Shown here one piece after another: positions 27,019 to 34,271 of a stretch of 64,000 nt of DNA (its first letter is position 1; each line of letters opens with the position of its first letter). This DNA comes from CAWJLS01 sp963843755. Its GTDB lineage: Bacteria > Acidobacteriota > Thermoanaerobaculia > Multivoradales > DATKCC01. The translations under genes and the position numbers were made by a program. Under the pieces are notes generated by a model that ran no database searches, had not been told where the DNA came from, and worked only from the letters and a program-made list of their open reading frames with translations. The stretch is taken from NCBI GenBank assembly GCA_963843755.1, contig CAWJLS010000007.1:62001-126000 (forward strand), in the 5' to 3' direction.

Positions 27019-27203
27019 CAGTCTTCCTCCTTGCGGCCGGGTCGACCGCCGGCGTCATCACCTTCGCTCGCCCGGCTTCGCAGGGATAGTGTCTCGTGTC
27101 TTGGTGGTGAGGTGCGGCTGTGGGGGCCCACGGAGGCTCATCAGATCAGCCAGTGCGAGCGCATTTGCGCAAGGCTCCGCTCCATTCCCTTGGGTTCGTG
27201 GAA
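27019..27203. other. Intergenic stretch between small peptide 2 and repeat A
   Basis: About 185 nt upstream (minus strand) of the peptide gene. It should hold its promoter; no clear -10/-35 pair is seen. Confidence 0.4.
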
Positions 27204-27694
27204 GGCGATCTGAGCTACTTTTCGCCGACTGTCAGGTTAGGCTGGCCCGTCGCGCCGCGCTGCAGCAATCCATCAAGAGTAGAGATCTCTGAGGTGAAGG
27301 TGAACCAGCTATCGCGGCTGGATCGAGCCCGGGGAGGGTAGCGTGTTCGGGGCTCGAAACCGGGTCAATGCAGAGGGGTTTCAGCTTCTATTCGAGGTGC
27401 GATTCTACGCTGGTTCGTGGGATGGAGCGGCACGATCGGGGCCGGCGGACGGTGCGAATTGCGCGATCCGAAGTGCCTGATGTGCGCAAGAAAGTGTCAC
27501 GACTTGATCGCGGAGCCAGGGAAAGCTCCAGGATGACGTGTACGTTTTGGACCTGAAAGGTACGGTAGCTGGCTCGAGATGCTCCTCGTGGCGATGAGCT
27601 GGCAGAATTGGCTACAAGTCGCCCTCTCACGATCACCCGGCTAAACAAGGGCCGGCCGAAGAAGACCAGGGGAAGCCTCGAGATGGATTACCAG
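27204..27694. repeat. Direct repeat A (~490 bp), copy of 33152-33642
   Basis: Aligns throughout with repeat B in the same orientation. Conservation rises to the right: the last 105 nt (27590-27694 against 33538-33642) differ at one base. It overlaps the 3' end of the adjacent secreted-protein gene. Plus-strand translation gives broken coding remnants, including LTITRLNKGRPKKTRGSLEM near the right end; the single base difference is synonymous in that frame. It probably includes a decayed gene and a recombination target. Confidence 0.8.
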
Positions 27695-28569
27695 TCGTAG
27701 GCTGGTGCTACCACCGATACATGCTCAGGAAGTGACAGCTCGACTCTCACACCATCATCCGAGCCCGTAGCGCGTTGCTCGAGGCGGTACGAGAAGACGA
27801 TGTCGAGCTTCGTCGTAGGCGAGTCTTGGAACACCCAGCTCTGTACGTTCTCGATCGTGGCATCATGGAACAACCGATCGCCCTCGGTGACGCGGATGTC
27901 GGTCGCTTTGCCGTTCTCGACCCGGGCGACCACGTGCACATCACCAGCAAGTCCTGCTTCGCGAGCTCTTTCGGGATAACTGGGCAGCGCCAGGCTCGCC
28001 ACCTTCGGTAGACTGCTCGATTCTGGCTCTGGCTTGGACAAGGTGAACTGTGCTACGTCACTCACAGGAGCCGGAGAAAAGTGCAACACGGATTGGACGA
28101 CGAGCTTCGTGCGAAAGTAGCCGCGATGGCCGTACCGGCGGTTGGCTATCCGGTTGATGTACGCCACCACAGTGGGAAAGGATAGATCGTCGTCTCCCAG
28201 AGGGCCGGGGCCGTAGAGCAGACCTTTGACGGTGGCCTTCACTTCTCCCTTCTCGTGCAAGAACTTAATAAATGGTTGGAGGTTAGGCCTGTTCAGTGGA
28301 ATCTCGATTACGGTCGAGGGCTGAACATCAATGGGGCAACGTGGGCTGTTTGGATCGTACAATACCGTCATCTCGGGTCCGTAGTGGATCACCCCTGTCA
28401 AGGTTACCGGAGTCACGTCACCCGGAGACGAGTCTGTGAGCGCCTCGCACAATGGGAGAAGAGGAGGTTCGGCAGGCGTTTGGCTCGTGCCGGCACTAGG
28501 TATTGCCAGCATTCCAAGCGCGAGGAGGCTGGGTAGGGCGATTCGGAGTCGATAATCTTTCATTGTCAT
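27688..28569 (-). CDS. Secreted protein with TonB C-terminal-like domain; candidate RHS partner/immunity
   Basis: A 293-aa exported protein. A signal peptide spans about residues 1-29 (IALPSLLALGMLAIPSAGTSQ). Residues about 195-275 resemble the TonB C-terminal domain: LPSYPERAREAGLAGDVHVV, a beta strand pair, and ATIENVQSWVFQDS. The start overlaps the end of the orphan RHS gene region (stop 28571, ATG 28569 or 28563), in the position where immunity genes follow RHS toxins. A periplasmic immunity protein would need such a signal peptide. An ordinary TonB-like role is also possible. GC is lower than in the surrounding chromosome. Confidence 0.55.
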   Translation of the reverse strand: MTMKDYRLRIALPSLLALGMLAIPSAGTSQTPAEPPLLPLCEALTDSSPGDVTPVTLTGVIHYGPEMTVLYDPNSPRCPIDVQPSTVIEIPLNRPNLQPFIKFLHEKGEVKATVKGLLYGPGPLGDDDLSFPTVVAYINRIANRRYGHRGYFRTKLVVQSVLHFSPAPVSDVAQFTLSKPEPESSSLPKVASLALPSYPERAREAGLAGDVHVVARVENGKATDIRVTEGDRLFHDATIENVQSWVFQDSPTTKLDIVFSYRLEQRATGSDDGVRVELSLPEHVSVVAPAYDW

Positions 28570-28570
28570 G

Positions 28571-30439
28571 TTACTGAAAATATGGAATGAGAACCTTGGC
28601 TAGGTCATCTGGTTTGTAGTTTGCCCGGAGAATCTTCGCGATAGACGCGGCGGGGTTTCTTACGCCTCTACCAAGATAGCAGCGTAGGGGATCGGCGCAG
28701 AAGTTCGTCTTGACGCCGGCGTCGACTAGAATCTCATTTGTTATGCGGTAGGCCATTTCTTCGCCGGTCCTTACGAGGATGTTCAAGCTCTGGTCAGCAT
28801 TGATTGAGTCGCCCCAGGTCGCCGAGGCCACCAGAGCTTTGTCCTTCAAGAGGTGAAAGCCTTCGTGGCCTACCTGGGCTCTGAGGTCTTCCGGTTTCTG
28901 TCCTGGTTGTATCCTAACTGAGGCTTCGAACTTGAAGCGGTGGGTACTTTCGATAGGAACAGGTGCGGGCGTGGTCCCGCCGCCAGTTCCTTCGAACCTC
29001 ACCGTGATGCCATTGCCGTCTCCTGGTTCGCCGTATACTGCGGCGTAGTCGTGATATTTCTTGCTCTTGAGCAGTTCCTGGCGTTGGGCCTCGAAGGCTT
29101 TCGCGTTGTCGTTGCACTGCGGATCGTCTGCGGCACAATTGGTGTCGTACATCCCCGTCGGATCGACATACTTGACGGGATTGCCAGCCGCATAGGCATA
29201 CGAATTCCAGGTTTGCGGAGCCGTAGGGTCAGCGTCTCGCCCGGGGTCGATAGTCGAGAAGCGCCCGATCTGCGAACTACAGAACCGCGCATGCATGTAG
29301 TCCAAGTCGCCTTCCTGCCCACCCAGATCGAGCTCATCTCGCTCATGCCCCGTAAACTTCAGCCTCAGCTCATCCTGGTTCTCGGAAGTCAGCTCCTCGC
29401 CGTACGGTGCCAGGACGTGGCGGGCGACGACCTGCTGGCCTGAGTCGGTCACCAGCCGGGGGCTGCCCAGGTGGTCGAGGTGGTAGTGGCGTTCGCCGGT
29501 GGCGTTGCTGACTGAGGCCAGCAGCCCGCTTCCCCTGTACACATAGTCCTCGACCCAGTTCCAGCCGGTGGAGAGGTGCTCGAGGTCACGGAGCACCTGG
29601 TTGCCGGGGCCGCGGAGGGTCCAGAGCTCGCGGCCGGGGCTGAGGGTGGCGAGGCGCTCGCCGTCGGCGGTGTAGAGGTATTGACGGGTGACGGTGCCGG
29701 CGGCGTTGGTGGCGCGGGTCATCTTGTTGAAGGCGTCGTAGGTGTAGTACCAGGCGGTCGAGGAGGTGGGGTTTCCGGCTGCGTCCCATTGGGGCTGTGA
29801 GGTGAGGTTGCCGGCCGGGTCGTAGGTGAACGGGCTCCGGAGGCGGTTGGTGGCCGGGGCGGTTGCGAGGGTACGGGGGTGGGGGCCGGTGACGGCGGTG
29901 AGGTTGCCGTAGGGGTCGTAGGAGTAGGCGCGTGTGTCGGCTTGTCCGGCGGGTCCGTAAGGGTAGTAGACGGTGGCGGAGGCCAGGCGGTTGAAGACGT
30001 TGTCGTAGCGGAAGGTGTCCTGCTGGTTGTAGAGGGTCGTGCCGGTGTTGTTCTTCTCGACGGTGGTCCGCGTGACCAGGTTGCCGGTTCCGTCATAGGA
30101 GTAGCCGGCTTGCCACAGGGTGCCCACGCCGGCGCTTGTGCCCGTGCGGACCTCGACGCCGGCCGGCCGTGGCAGCCCGGTCGGGTCTTCGGCCAGGACG
30201 TCGCGGACGCCGTTGCCGTGGACGATCTCGGCGATGGTCACGTTCGGATGATAGCTGATGCTTGCGTACTGGTTCGGATCGCCGGGGGTGCCGACGCCGG
30301 TCAGGAGGCCGTCGGTGTAGGAGTTGCGGACCGTTCGGGCCGGTGGCGTGGTCCCGCAGGCGCCCGCGGCGCAGTCGGGGTAGGTGATGTCCGCAAGGTC
30401 GCCCAGGGTGTCGTAGGAGAAGTCGCTCGCGAAGCGCAT
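28571..30439 (-). CDS. Orphan RHS C-terminal cassette 1 with zincin-like tip
   Basis: From its first ATG this is 622 aa, starting in the middle of the RHS barrel (MRFASDFSYDTLGDLADI). The frame is open upstream to 30721 and homologous to the full-length RHS as far as 30690, but there is no start codon there and about 900 nt of core are missing in frame. YD repeats and the core end (GDLDYMHARFCSSQIGRFSTIDPG) precede a unique tip of about 215 aa. The tip has HEGFH at 525-529 and Glu560/561, an HExxH metallopeptidase signature. No ribosome-binding site is visible, so it is probably a silent cassette that could be recombined into the full-length gene. Confidence 0.7.
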   Translation of the reverse strand: MRFASDFSYDTLGDLADITYPDCAAGACGTTPPARTVRNSYTDGLLTGVGTPGDPNQYASISYHPNVTIAEIVHGNGVRDVLAEDPTGLPRPAGVEVRTGTSAGVGTLWQAGYSYDGTGNLVTRTTVEKNNTGTTLYNQQDTFRYDNVFNRLASATVYYPYGPAGQADTRAYSYDPYGNLTAVTGPHPRTLATAPATNRLRSPFTYDPAGNLTSQPQWDAAGNPTSSTAWYYTYDAFNKMTRATNAAGTVTRQYLYTADGERLATLSPGRELWTLRGPGNQVLRDLEHLSTGWNWVEDYVYRGSGLLASVSNATGERHYHLDHLGSPRLVTDSGQQVVARHVLAPYGEELTSENQDELRLKFTGHERDELDLGGQEGDLDYMHARFCSSQIGRFSTIDPGRDADPTAPQTWNSYAYAAGNPVKYVDPTGMYDTNCAADDPQCNDNAKAFEAQRQELLKSKKYHDYAAVYGEPGDGNGITVRFEGTGGGTTPAPVPIESTHRFKFEASVRIQPGQKPEDLRAQVGHEGFHLLKDKALVASATWGDSINADQSLNILVRTGEEMAYRITNEILVDAGVKTNFCADPLRCYLGRGVRNPAASIAKILRANYKPDDLAKVLIPYFQ

Positions 30440-30690
30440 GCGGGGGACGTCGCCGTCGCCGCCGGTGGTGACGAGTCTCCGGGAGAGGCGGCCGCCGATG
30501 CCGCCGTAGTGGTTGGTGACGGTGGCGACGACGTCGAGGCCGCCCTCTTGGGCGATGCCGGTGAGGCGGCCGAGTACGTTGAAGCTGTATCTCGTTTCGA
30601 GCCCCGAGGCGTCTGAGCTGGCCGACGGAAGGCCGGTGTTCTGGTCGATGTCGGCGTCGACGGTGCGGAGGAGGGGGGCGCCAGCAGGAG
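29262..30690 (-). repeat. RHS core, copy 1
   Basis: Nearly identical to parts of the full-length RHS gene: 36784-38064 followed directly by 38967-39105. The join at about 30525 carries a GCCCT microhomology. Divergence grows towards the tip (29262-29400). Such identity supports recent conversion or duplication. Confidence 0.85.
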
Positions 30691-30721
30691 GCGCGGAAGC
30701 CCCGGGCCGAAGCCCTTCGTG

Positions 30722-32047
30722 TCAGGAGGTGGATTCTTGATCGACGGGCACCGTGCCGACCTTGCGCAGGTGAGCGCGGATTTTCTCGATGGTTGCGATG
30801 GTGAGAGTCTCGGCCAAGGCGGCGTCGTGGAAGATCTTGAGCGAAGAGAAGGCCTCCCGGTGAACGGACTGCGTGCTGAAGACCTGGAAGGCCTCCTGGG
30901 CAATCTGCTTGACCCGAGCGGTTTCGCCGCGATCGAGTAGGACGAGGGCCAGCTCAAGGGAGACCATGGCGACATCGTAGGCGACGCCGGTCGCGATGAA
31001 GCCCTGGCGAACCAACTCGAGCTTGTCGATCGATGCGTCAGGACGGCCGAGGGCGCGATCGATCCTGCCACGAAGCCAGGTGACATTCAGCTGCAAGCTC
31101 TCGGCGAAGTGCTCCTGTTGGGACTCGTGGTCCTCGTCCAGCAGGGCGAGCGCCTTGTCCGGCTCGTCGAGAGCCTCCAGCGCGCGAGCGAGATTGTAGC
31201 GGGCGCTCAGGTAGAGCACAGTGTCCCCACTCGGTGAGAGATCCTCGAGAGCACGGGTGGCCGCATGGACCGCCTCCTCCTCCCGGCCCTGGTGGAAATA
31301 GACCGTGCAGAGCTTGACTTCGGTTCGTGCACGAAGCACGCTCTCTCCGAGCAATCGGTAGAGGAGGATCGCTCGCAGGAGGAGCCTCTCCGCCTCCCGA
31401 AGCTCGCGCCGGTCCTTGCGTAGCGACGCCTCCAGGCTGTCGAGCTCGGCGGCGATGGAGAGATCCGTGACCTTGTCGGTATCCAGAACTTTGCGAGCCC
31501 GGCCGAGGTCGACCGCGGCCTCGTTCAGCCGGCCGGTGGCGCGGAGTGCGTTGCCCCGGTGGCCGAGGATACGAACCAGGACTTCCGGACGACTTTCGAT
31601 CCCGGGGGTCCGGCGGTGGGCGGCGAGGGCCGCGTCCGCCCAGGAGAAGGCTTCCCACGGGTCGGCGGGCAGGTGGCTCCTCGCCTTCTCGACCAGCAAT
31701 TCGGCGAAAACGTCGCCCCGGAAGCGGGTGTGGGCGCGCTCCACCTTGCCGGCGCGGTCTTCGGCCAGCGTCCGGTCCAGCTCCCTCAACCAGCGCAGCC
31801 CCTGGCGGCGAGCCCGCTCGACACCGACGGCGCTCGTACGGACCGCCTGGGCGGCGCGCGCCACGACGGGCGTGTAGATCGACGGTCCGGGCACCTCTCG
31901 CCGGTACTTGCGCCAATCGAAGGTCTCGATCTCCTGGCAGCAGATCGGGCAGAGTGCGGCCAGGTGGTCCATGACGATCTCTTCGAGGACCCTGCGCGGA
32001 ATCTTCTCGTCCAGGACGGCCAGCAGAAGCTCATGAGTTACGTGCAT
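30722..32047 (-). CDS. TPR protein with N-terminal zinc-binding motif (module 1)
   Basis: A 441-aa protein, paralogue of 25343-26689. The N-terminus (TLEE-type helix, then MDHLAALCPICCQEIE) has His28 and Cys33/36/37, resembling the HxxxCxxC of ZAS anti-sigma domains. Residues about 100-430 are TPR-like helices (GNALRATGRLNEAAVDLGRARKVL, VHAATRALEDLS, ARALEALDEPDKALALLDED). The C-terminal block VAMVSLELALVLLDRGETAR matches the paralogue. Its TGA stop (30722-30724) is the only stop between it and the orphan RHS frame, which is in the same phase. It is preceded by a hairpin and a small secreted peptide gene. Confidence 0.6.
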   Translation of the reverse strand: MHVTHELLLAVLDEKIPRRVLEEIVMDHLAALCPICCQEIETFDWRKYRREVPGPSIYTPVVARAAQAVRTSAVGVERARRQGLRWLRELDRTLAEDRAGKVERAHTRFRGDVFAELLVEKARSHLPADPWEAFSWADAALAAHRRTPGIESRPEVLVRILGHRGNALRATGRLNEAAVDLGRARKVLDTDKVTDLSIAAELDSLEASLRKDRRELREAERLLLRAILLYRLLGESVLRARTEVKLCTVYFHQGREEEAVHAATRALEDLSPSGDTVLYLSARYNLARALEALDEPDKALALLDEDHESQQEHFAESLQLNVTWLRGRIDRALGRPDASIDKLELVRQGFIATGVAYDVAMVSLELALVLLDRGETARVKQIAQEAFQVFSTQSVHREAFSSLKIFHDAALAETLTIATIEKIRAHLRKVGTVPVDQESTS

Positions 32048-32106
32048 CGGGTCTCAATCCTCGGAAGACAATGTGTGGTGGAAGTGCGAACTACATCCAG
32101 CGGAAT

Positions 32107-32138
32107 CCGCGGGCGGCCCGGACGGCGACCGCCCGCGG
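32107..32138 (-). terminator. Hairpin between small peptide 1 and its TPR gene
   Basis: Perfect 10-bp stem CCGCGGGCGG / CCGCCCGCGG (32107-32116 with 32129-32138), loop 12 nt, starting 10 nt after the peptide stop. There is no U-tract. Same position relative to the peptide stop as the hairpin at 26729-26773. Confidence 0.65.
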
Positions 32139-32148
32139 GGCGAAGCGC

Positions 32149-32478
32149 TCAACCGCCGAGCGCCGAGCCACCCGGCAGGATCGACTGCCCGGATGGCACC
32201 TGGGTTTCCGCGGACACCGTCGCGCCGTCCGGGTCGATGTCGCCAGACAGTCGGTCCCACATGCTGACGACCCAGCCGGGCAGGTGGGCGAGGGCGGCCT
32301 GCAGCCGGTCCGTGACCTGGTGGAGAGTGGCGAGGACAGGGAGCGGTTCGCTGATTCCGTCGCGTGCCACGGCGGCGGCCGGCCCGGCTGAGGCCAAGGC
32401 GAGGGCCAGCGTGAGGGCCAGCACCGCGACCATCACCGAACGAGTGGGCGCCGCGCGCTGTGGGGTTGGCTGCACCAT
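32149..32478 (-). CDS. Small secreted protein with IDPDGA motif (module 1)
   Basis: A 109-aa protein from the ATG at 32478, preceded by AAGGAG. The signal peptide is about residues 1-37 (VMVAVLALTLALALASAGPAAA). The mature part has a helical section (ATLHQVTDRLQAALAHL) and then SGDIDPDGATVSA with the shared motif at residues 81-86 near the C-terminus. In the module 2 peptide the motif is near the mature N-terminus, so only the motif and its context are conserved. Function unknown. Confidence 0.6.
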   Translation of the reverse strand: MVQPTPQRAAPTRSVMVAVLALTLALALASAGPAAAVARDGISEPLPVLATLHQVTDRLQAALAHLPGWVVSMWDRLSGDIDPDGATVSAETQVPSGQSILPGGSALGG

Positions 32479-32762
32479 GGAAGGCTCCTTCCACAGCGGC
32501 TCCCGCCGGCCGGCTGCATGCCGGCCCGGGCCGCTGCAACTCCATCGTGCACCAACTTCCACGTCCGATGACGGGCGCTCCGCGCTCGCCCGCTAGCACA
32601 AAGGCGCAGCTTGTACCCACAGCGGAGAGCGTCCGGCGGGCCGGTCGTGCCATGGAAGGCAGTAAATGCATCAAGTCTTATTTACCACATGTCGCCTCTT
32701 GACGAAACCGTAGGAAGAAGGTGGCGCAACCGCCGTCGGGCGCATCTGCCGAGATCGGTCCA
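32479..32762. other. Intergenic region upstream of small peptide 1
   Basis: About 285 nt, with a locally AT-rich stretch at 32660-32700 that may hold a minus-strand promoter. No confident promoter hexamers. Confidence 0.35.
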
Positions 32763-33125
32763 TTACACTGCCTCCAACGCTGCGCGCAAGATTTCCTCTG
32801 CTTCGAGCAGCAGGCCGTGGACGCGTTGCATCGCTCTGCGCAGTTTCGGCCCGGTGTCTTCTCCGGTGTGGCTCCAGGTCTCGACCATGTCTCGCTGGTG
32901 GACTTGCAGCGCCTCCAGGTCTGCGAGCGTGGCGCGGCTCATGAGGAGGTTGAACGGTTCGTCGTCCTCGGTCGACGAGAGCGCTTCGAGTGCAGCGCTT
33001 TCGAGGAGGCTGCCGAACTCGGCGAAGATCCTGGAGTGGTCCGGCGTGAATCGGGCGAGGAAGATTGCGCGGAAGGGTTGCGCGACGGACGGAACGTCAG
33101 TTGGCTCCTGCGTTCTCTCTGGCAA
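32763..33125 (-). CDS. Hypothetical helical protein, TTG start
   Basis: A 120-aa protein from a TTG at 33125 chosen because GAGAAAGGAG lies 5 nt upstream; an in-frame ATG at 33224 would place the start inside repeat B and is less likely. The sequence is mostly helical (IFAEFGSLLESAALEAL, ATLADLEALQVHQRDMVETW, RAMQRVHGLLLEAEEILRAAL) with coiled-coil tendency and no signal peptide or membrane segment. It sits between repeat B and the small secreted protein, and has no counterpart in module 2. Not recognised. Confidence 0.5.
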   Translation of the reverse strand: MPERTQEPTDVPSVAQPFRAIFLARFTPDHSRIFAEFGSLLESAALEALSSTEDDEPFNLLMSRATLADLEALQVHQRDMVETWSHTGEDTGPKLRRAMQRVHGLLLEAEEILRAALEAV

Positions 33126-33151
33126 GGCCGCTCCTTTCTCTTGATGTGGCC

Positions 33152-33642
33152 GGCGATCTGGACCACTCTTCACCGACCATCGGGTCAGGCTGGCCCGTCG
33201 CGCCTCGTTGCAGCACTCCGTCAAGAGTAGGGGGCGCTGAGGTGAAGGTGAACCCGCTATCGCGGCTGGATCGAGCCCTGGGAGGGAGGCGTGTTCGGGG
33301 CTCGCAACGGGGTCAATGCAGGGGGGTCTCAGCCTCTATTCGAGGACGGATTCGACGCTGGTTCGCGGGATGGAGCGGCACGGTCGGGGCGGACGGACGG
33401 TGCGAATTGCGCGGTCTGAAGTGCCTGATGTGCGCAGGAACGTGTCACGACTTGATCACGGAGCCGGGGGACGCTGCAGGATGACCTGTACGTCTTGGGC
33501 CTGAAAGGTGCGGTGGCTAGCGCGACTTGCTCTTCTTGGCGATGAGCTGGCTGAATTGGCTACAAGTCGCCCTCTCACGATCACCCGGCTAAACAAGGGC
33601 CGGCCGAAGAAGACCAGGGGAAGCCTCGAGATGGATTACCAG
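33152..33642. repeat. Direct repeat B (~490 bp), copy of 27204-27694
   Basis: Same orientation as repeat A; see that entry. Here the conserved plus-strand frame continues past the repeat as DYQPYFELTDQA and then stops at 33670. It lies between the candidate immunity gene of cassette 2 and the 120-aa gene, the equivalent place to repeat A. Confidence 0.8.
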
Positions 33643-33715
33643 CCGTATTTCGAGCTGACCGACCAGGCATAGAAGCCGCCCCGTTCGCGTGCAACGGACT
33701 ACGTTGCCAGCGCTC

Positions 33716-34261
33716 TTAGTCCACCTCGAGGAGGAGGAAGGGCTTTGTCAATTCAAATGGATGCGAAATGGATAGACAGACTCGAGCCTCGGGGTGCGCC
33801 TCACCCTTTCCTTGATCCTGATCGATTGCGAGGTACCGAAGAACCAAGCGATAAGTGCCCGGCCTAACTTCCCTCTCAACTTCGCTCACGTGCGCAGCGA
33901 CCGTCCCCCAGTCCAGGCCTCCCAACCCGTCACTGAGCCTATAGTCAACTGTGACGACAGAGTCCGCCTGATAGACGCCACTGAGGGATACGCCGCTGTC
34001 AGGTTCGGATTTCATTGCAAAAAAGCCCGAGCTGCTAGGCTTTAGGATTCGTATACGACTAATTTTCCTGTTGGGTGCAACTAGCTCTACTCGTTGTAAT
34101 TGACCTGGCTCAACTCGTAGCGGTAGGTTGTCAAAAACAATCGGGCATATGTCAGAGCTATCCGCTCGAAGGGGGCCATCTGCTGCGACCAGAAGGGGCG
34201 CAAGGAGGAGGAGGCTTAGTATTGTGACGGAGACGCTGGTTGACTGTATCGGTGACTTCAT
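33716..34261 (-). CDS. Small exported protein following RHS cassette 2; candidate immunity protein
   Basis: A 181-aa protein with a signal peptide (about residues 1-27, VTILSLLLLAPLLVAA) and a beta-rich mature domain (LPLRVEPGQLQRVELVAPN, SDVVTVDYRLSDGLGG-like region, RPGTYRLVLRYLAID). It starts 10 nt after the stop of the orphan RHS cassette, the usual immunity position, and has the lower GC of the array. Export fits a toxin acting in the periplasm. No family recognised. Confidence 0.5.
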   Translation of the reverse strand: MKSPIQSTSVSVTILSLLLLAPLLVAADGPLRADSSDICPIVFDNLPLRVEPGQLQRVELVAPNRKISRIRILKPSSSGFFAMKSEPDSGVSLSGVYQADSVVTVDYRLSDGLGGLDWGTVAAHVSEVEREVRPGTYRLVLRYLAIDQDQGKGEAHPEARVCLSISHPFELTKPFLLLEVD

Positions 34262-34271
34262 GAAGTTGGAC

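Noticed and set aside
30722..30724. Selenocysteine or readthrough TGA joining TPR 1 to the orphan RHS
   Set aside because: The TPR paralogue ends at a comparable place, and there is no SECIS-like hairpin evident; the same phase can be chance (one in three).
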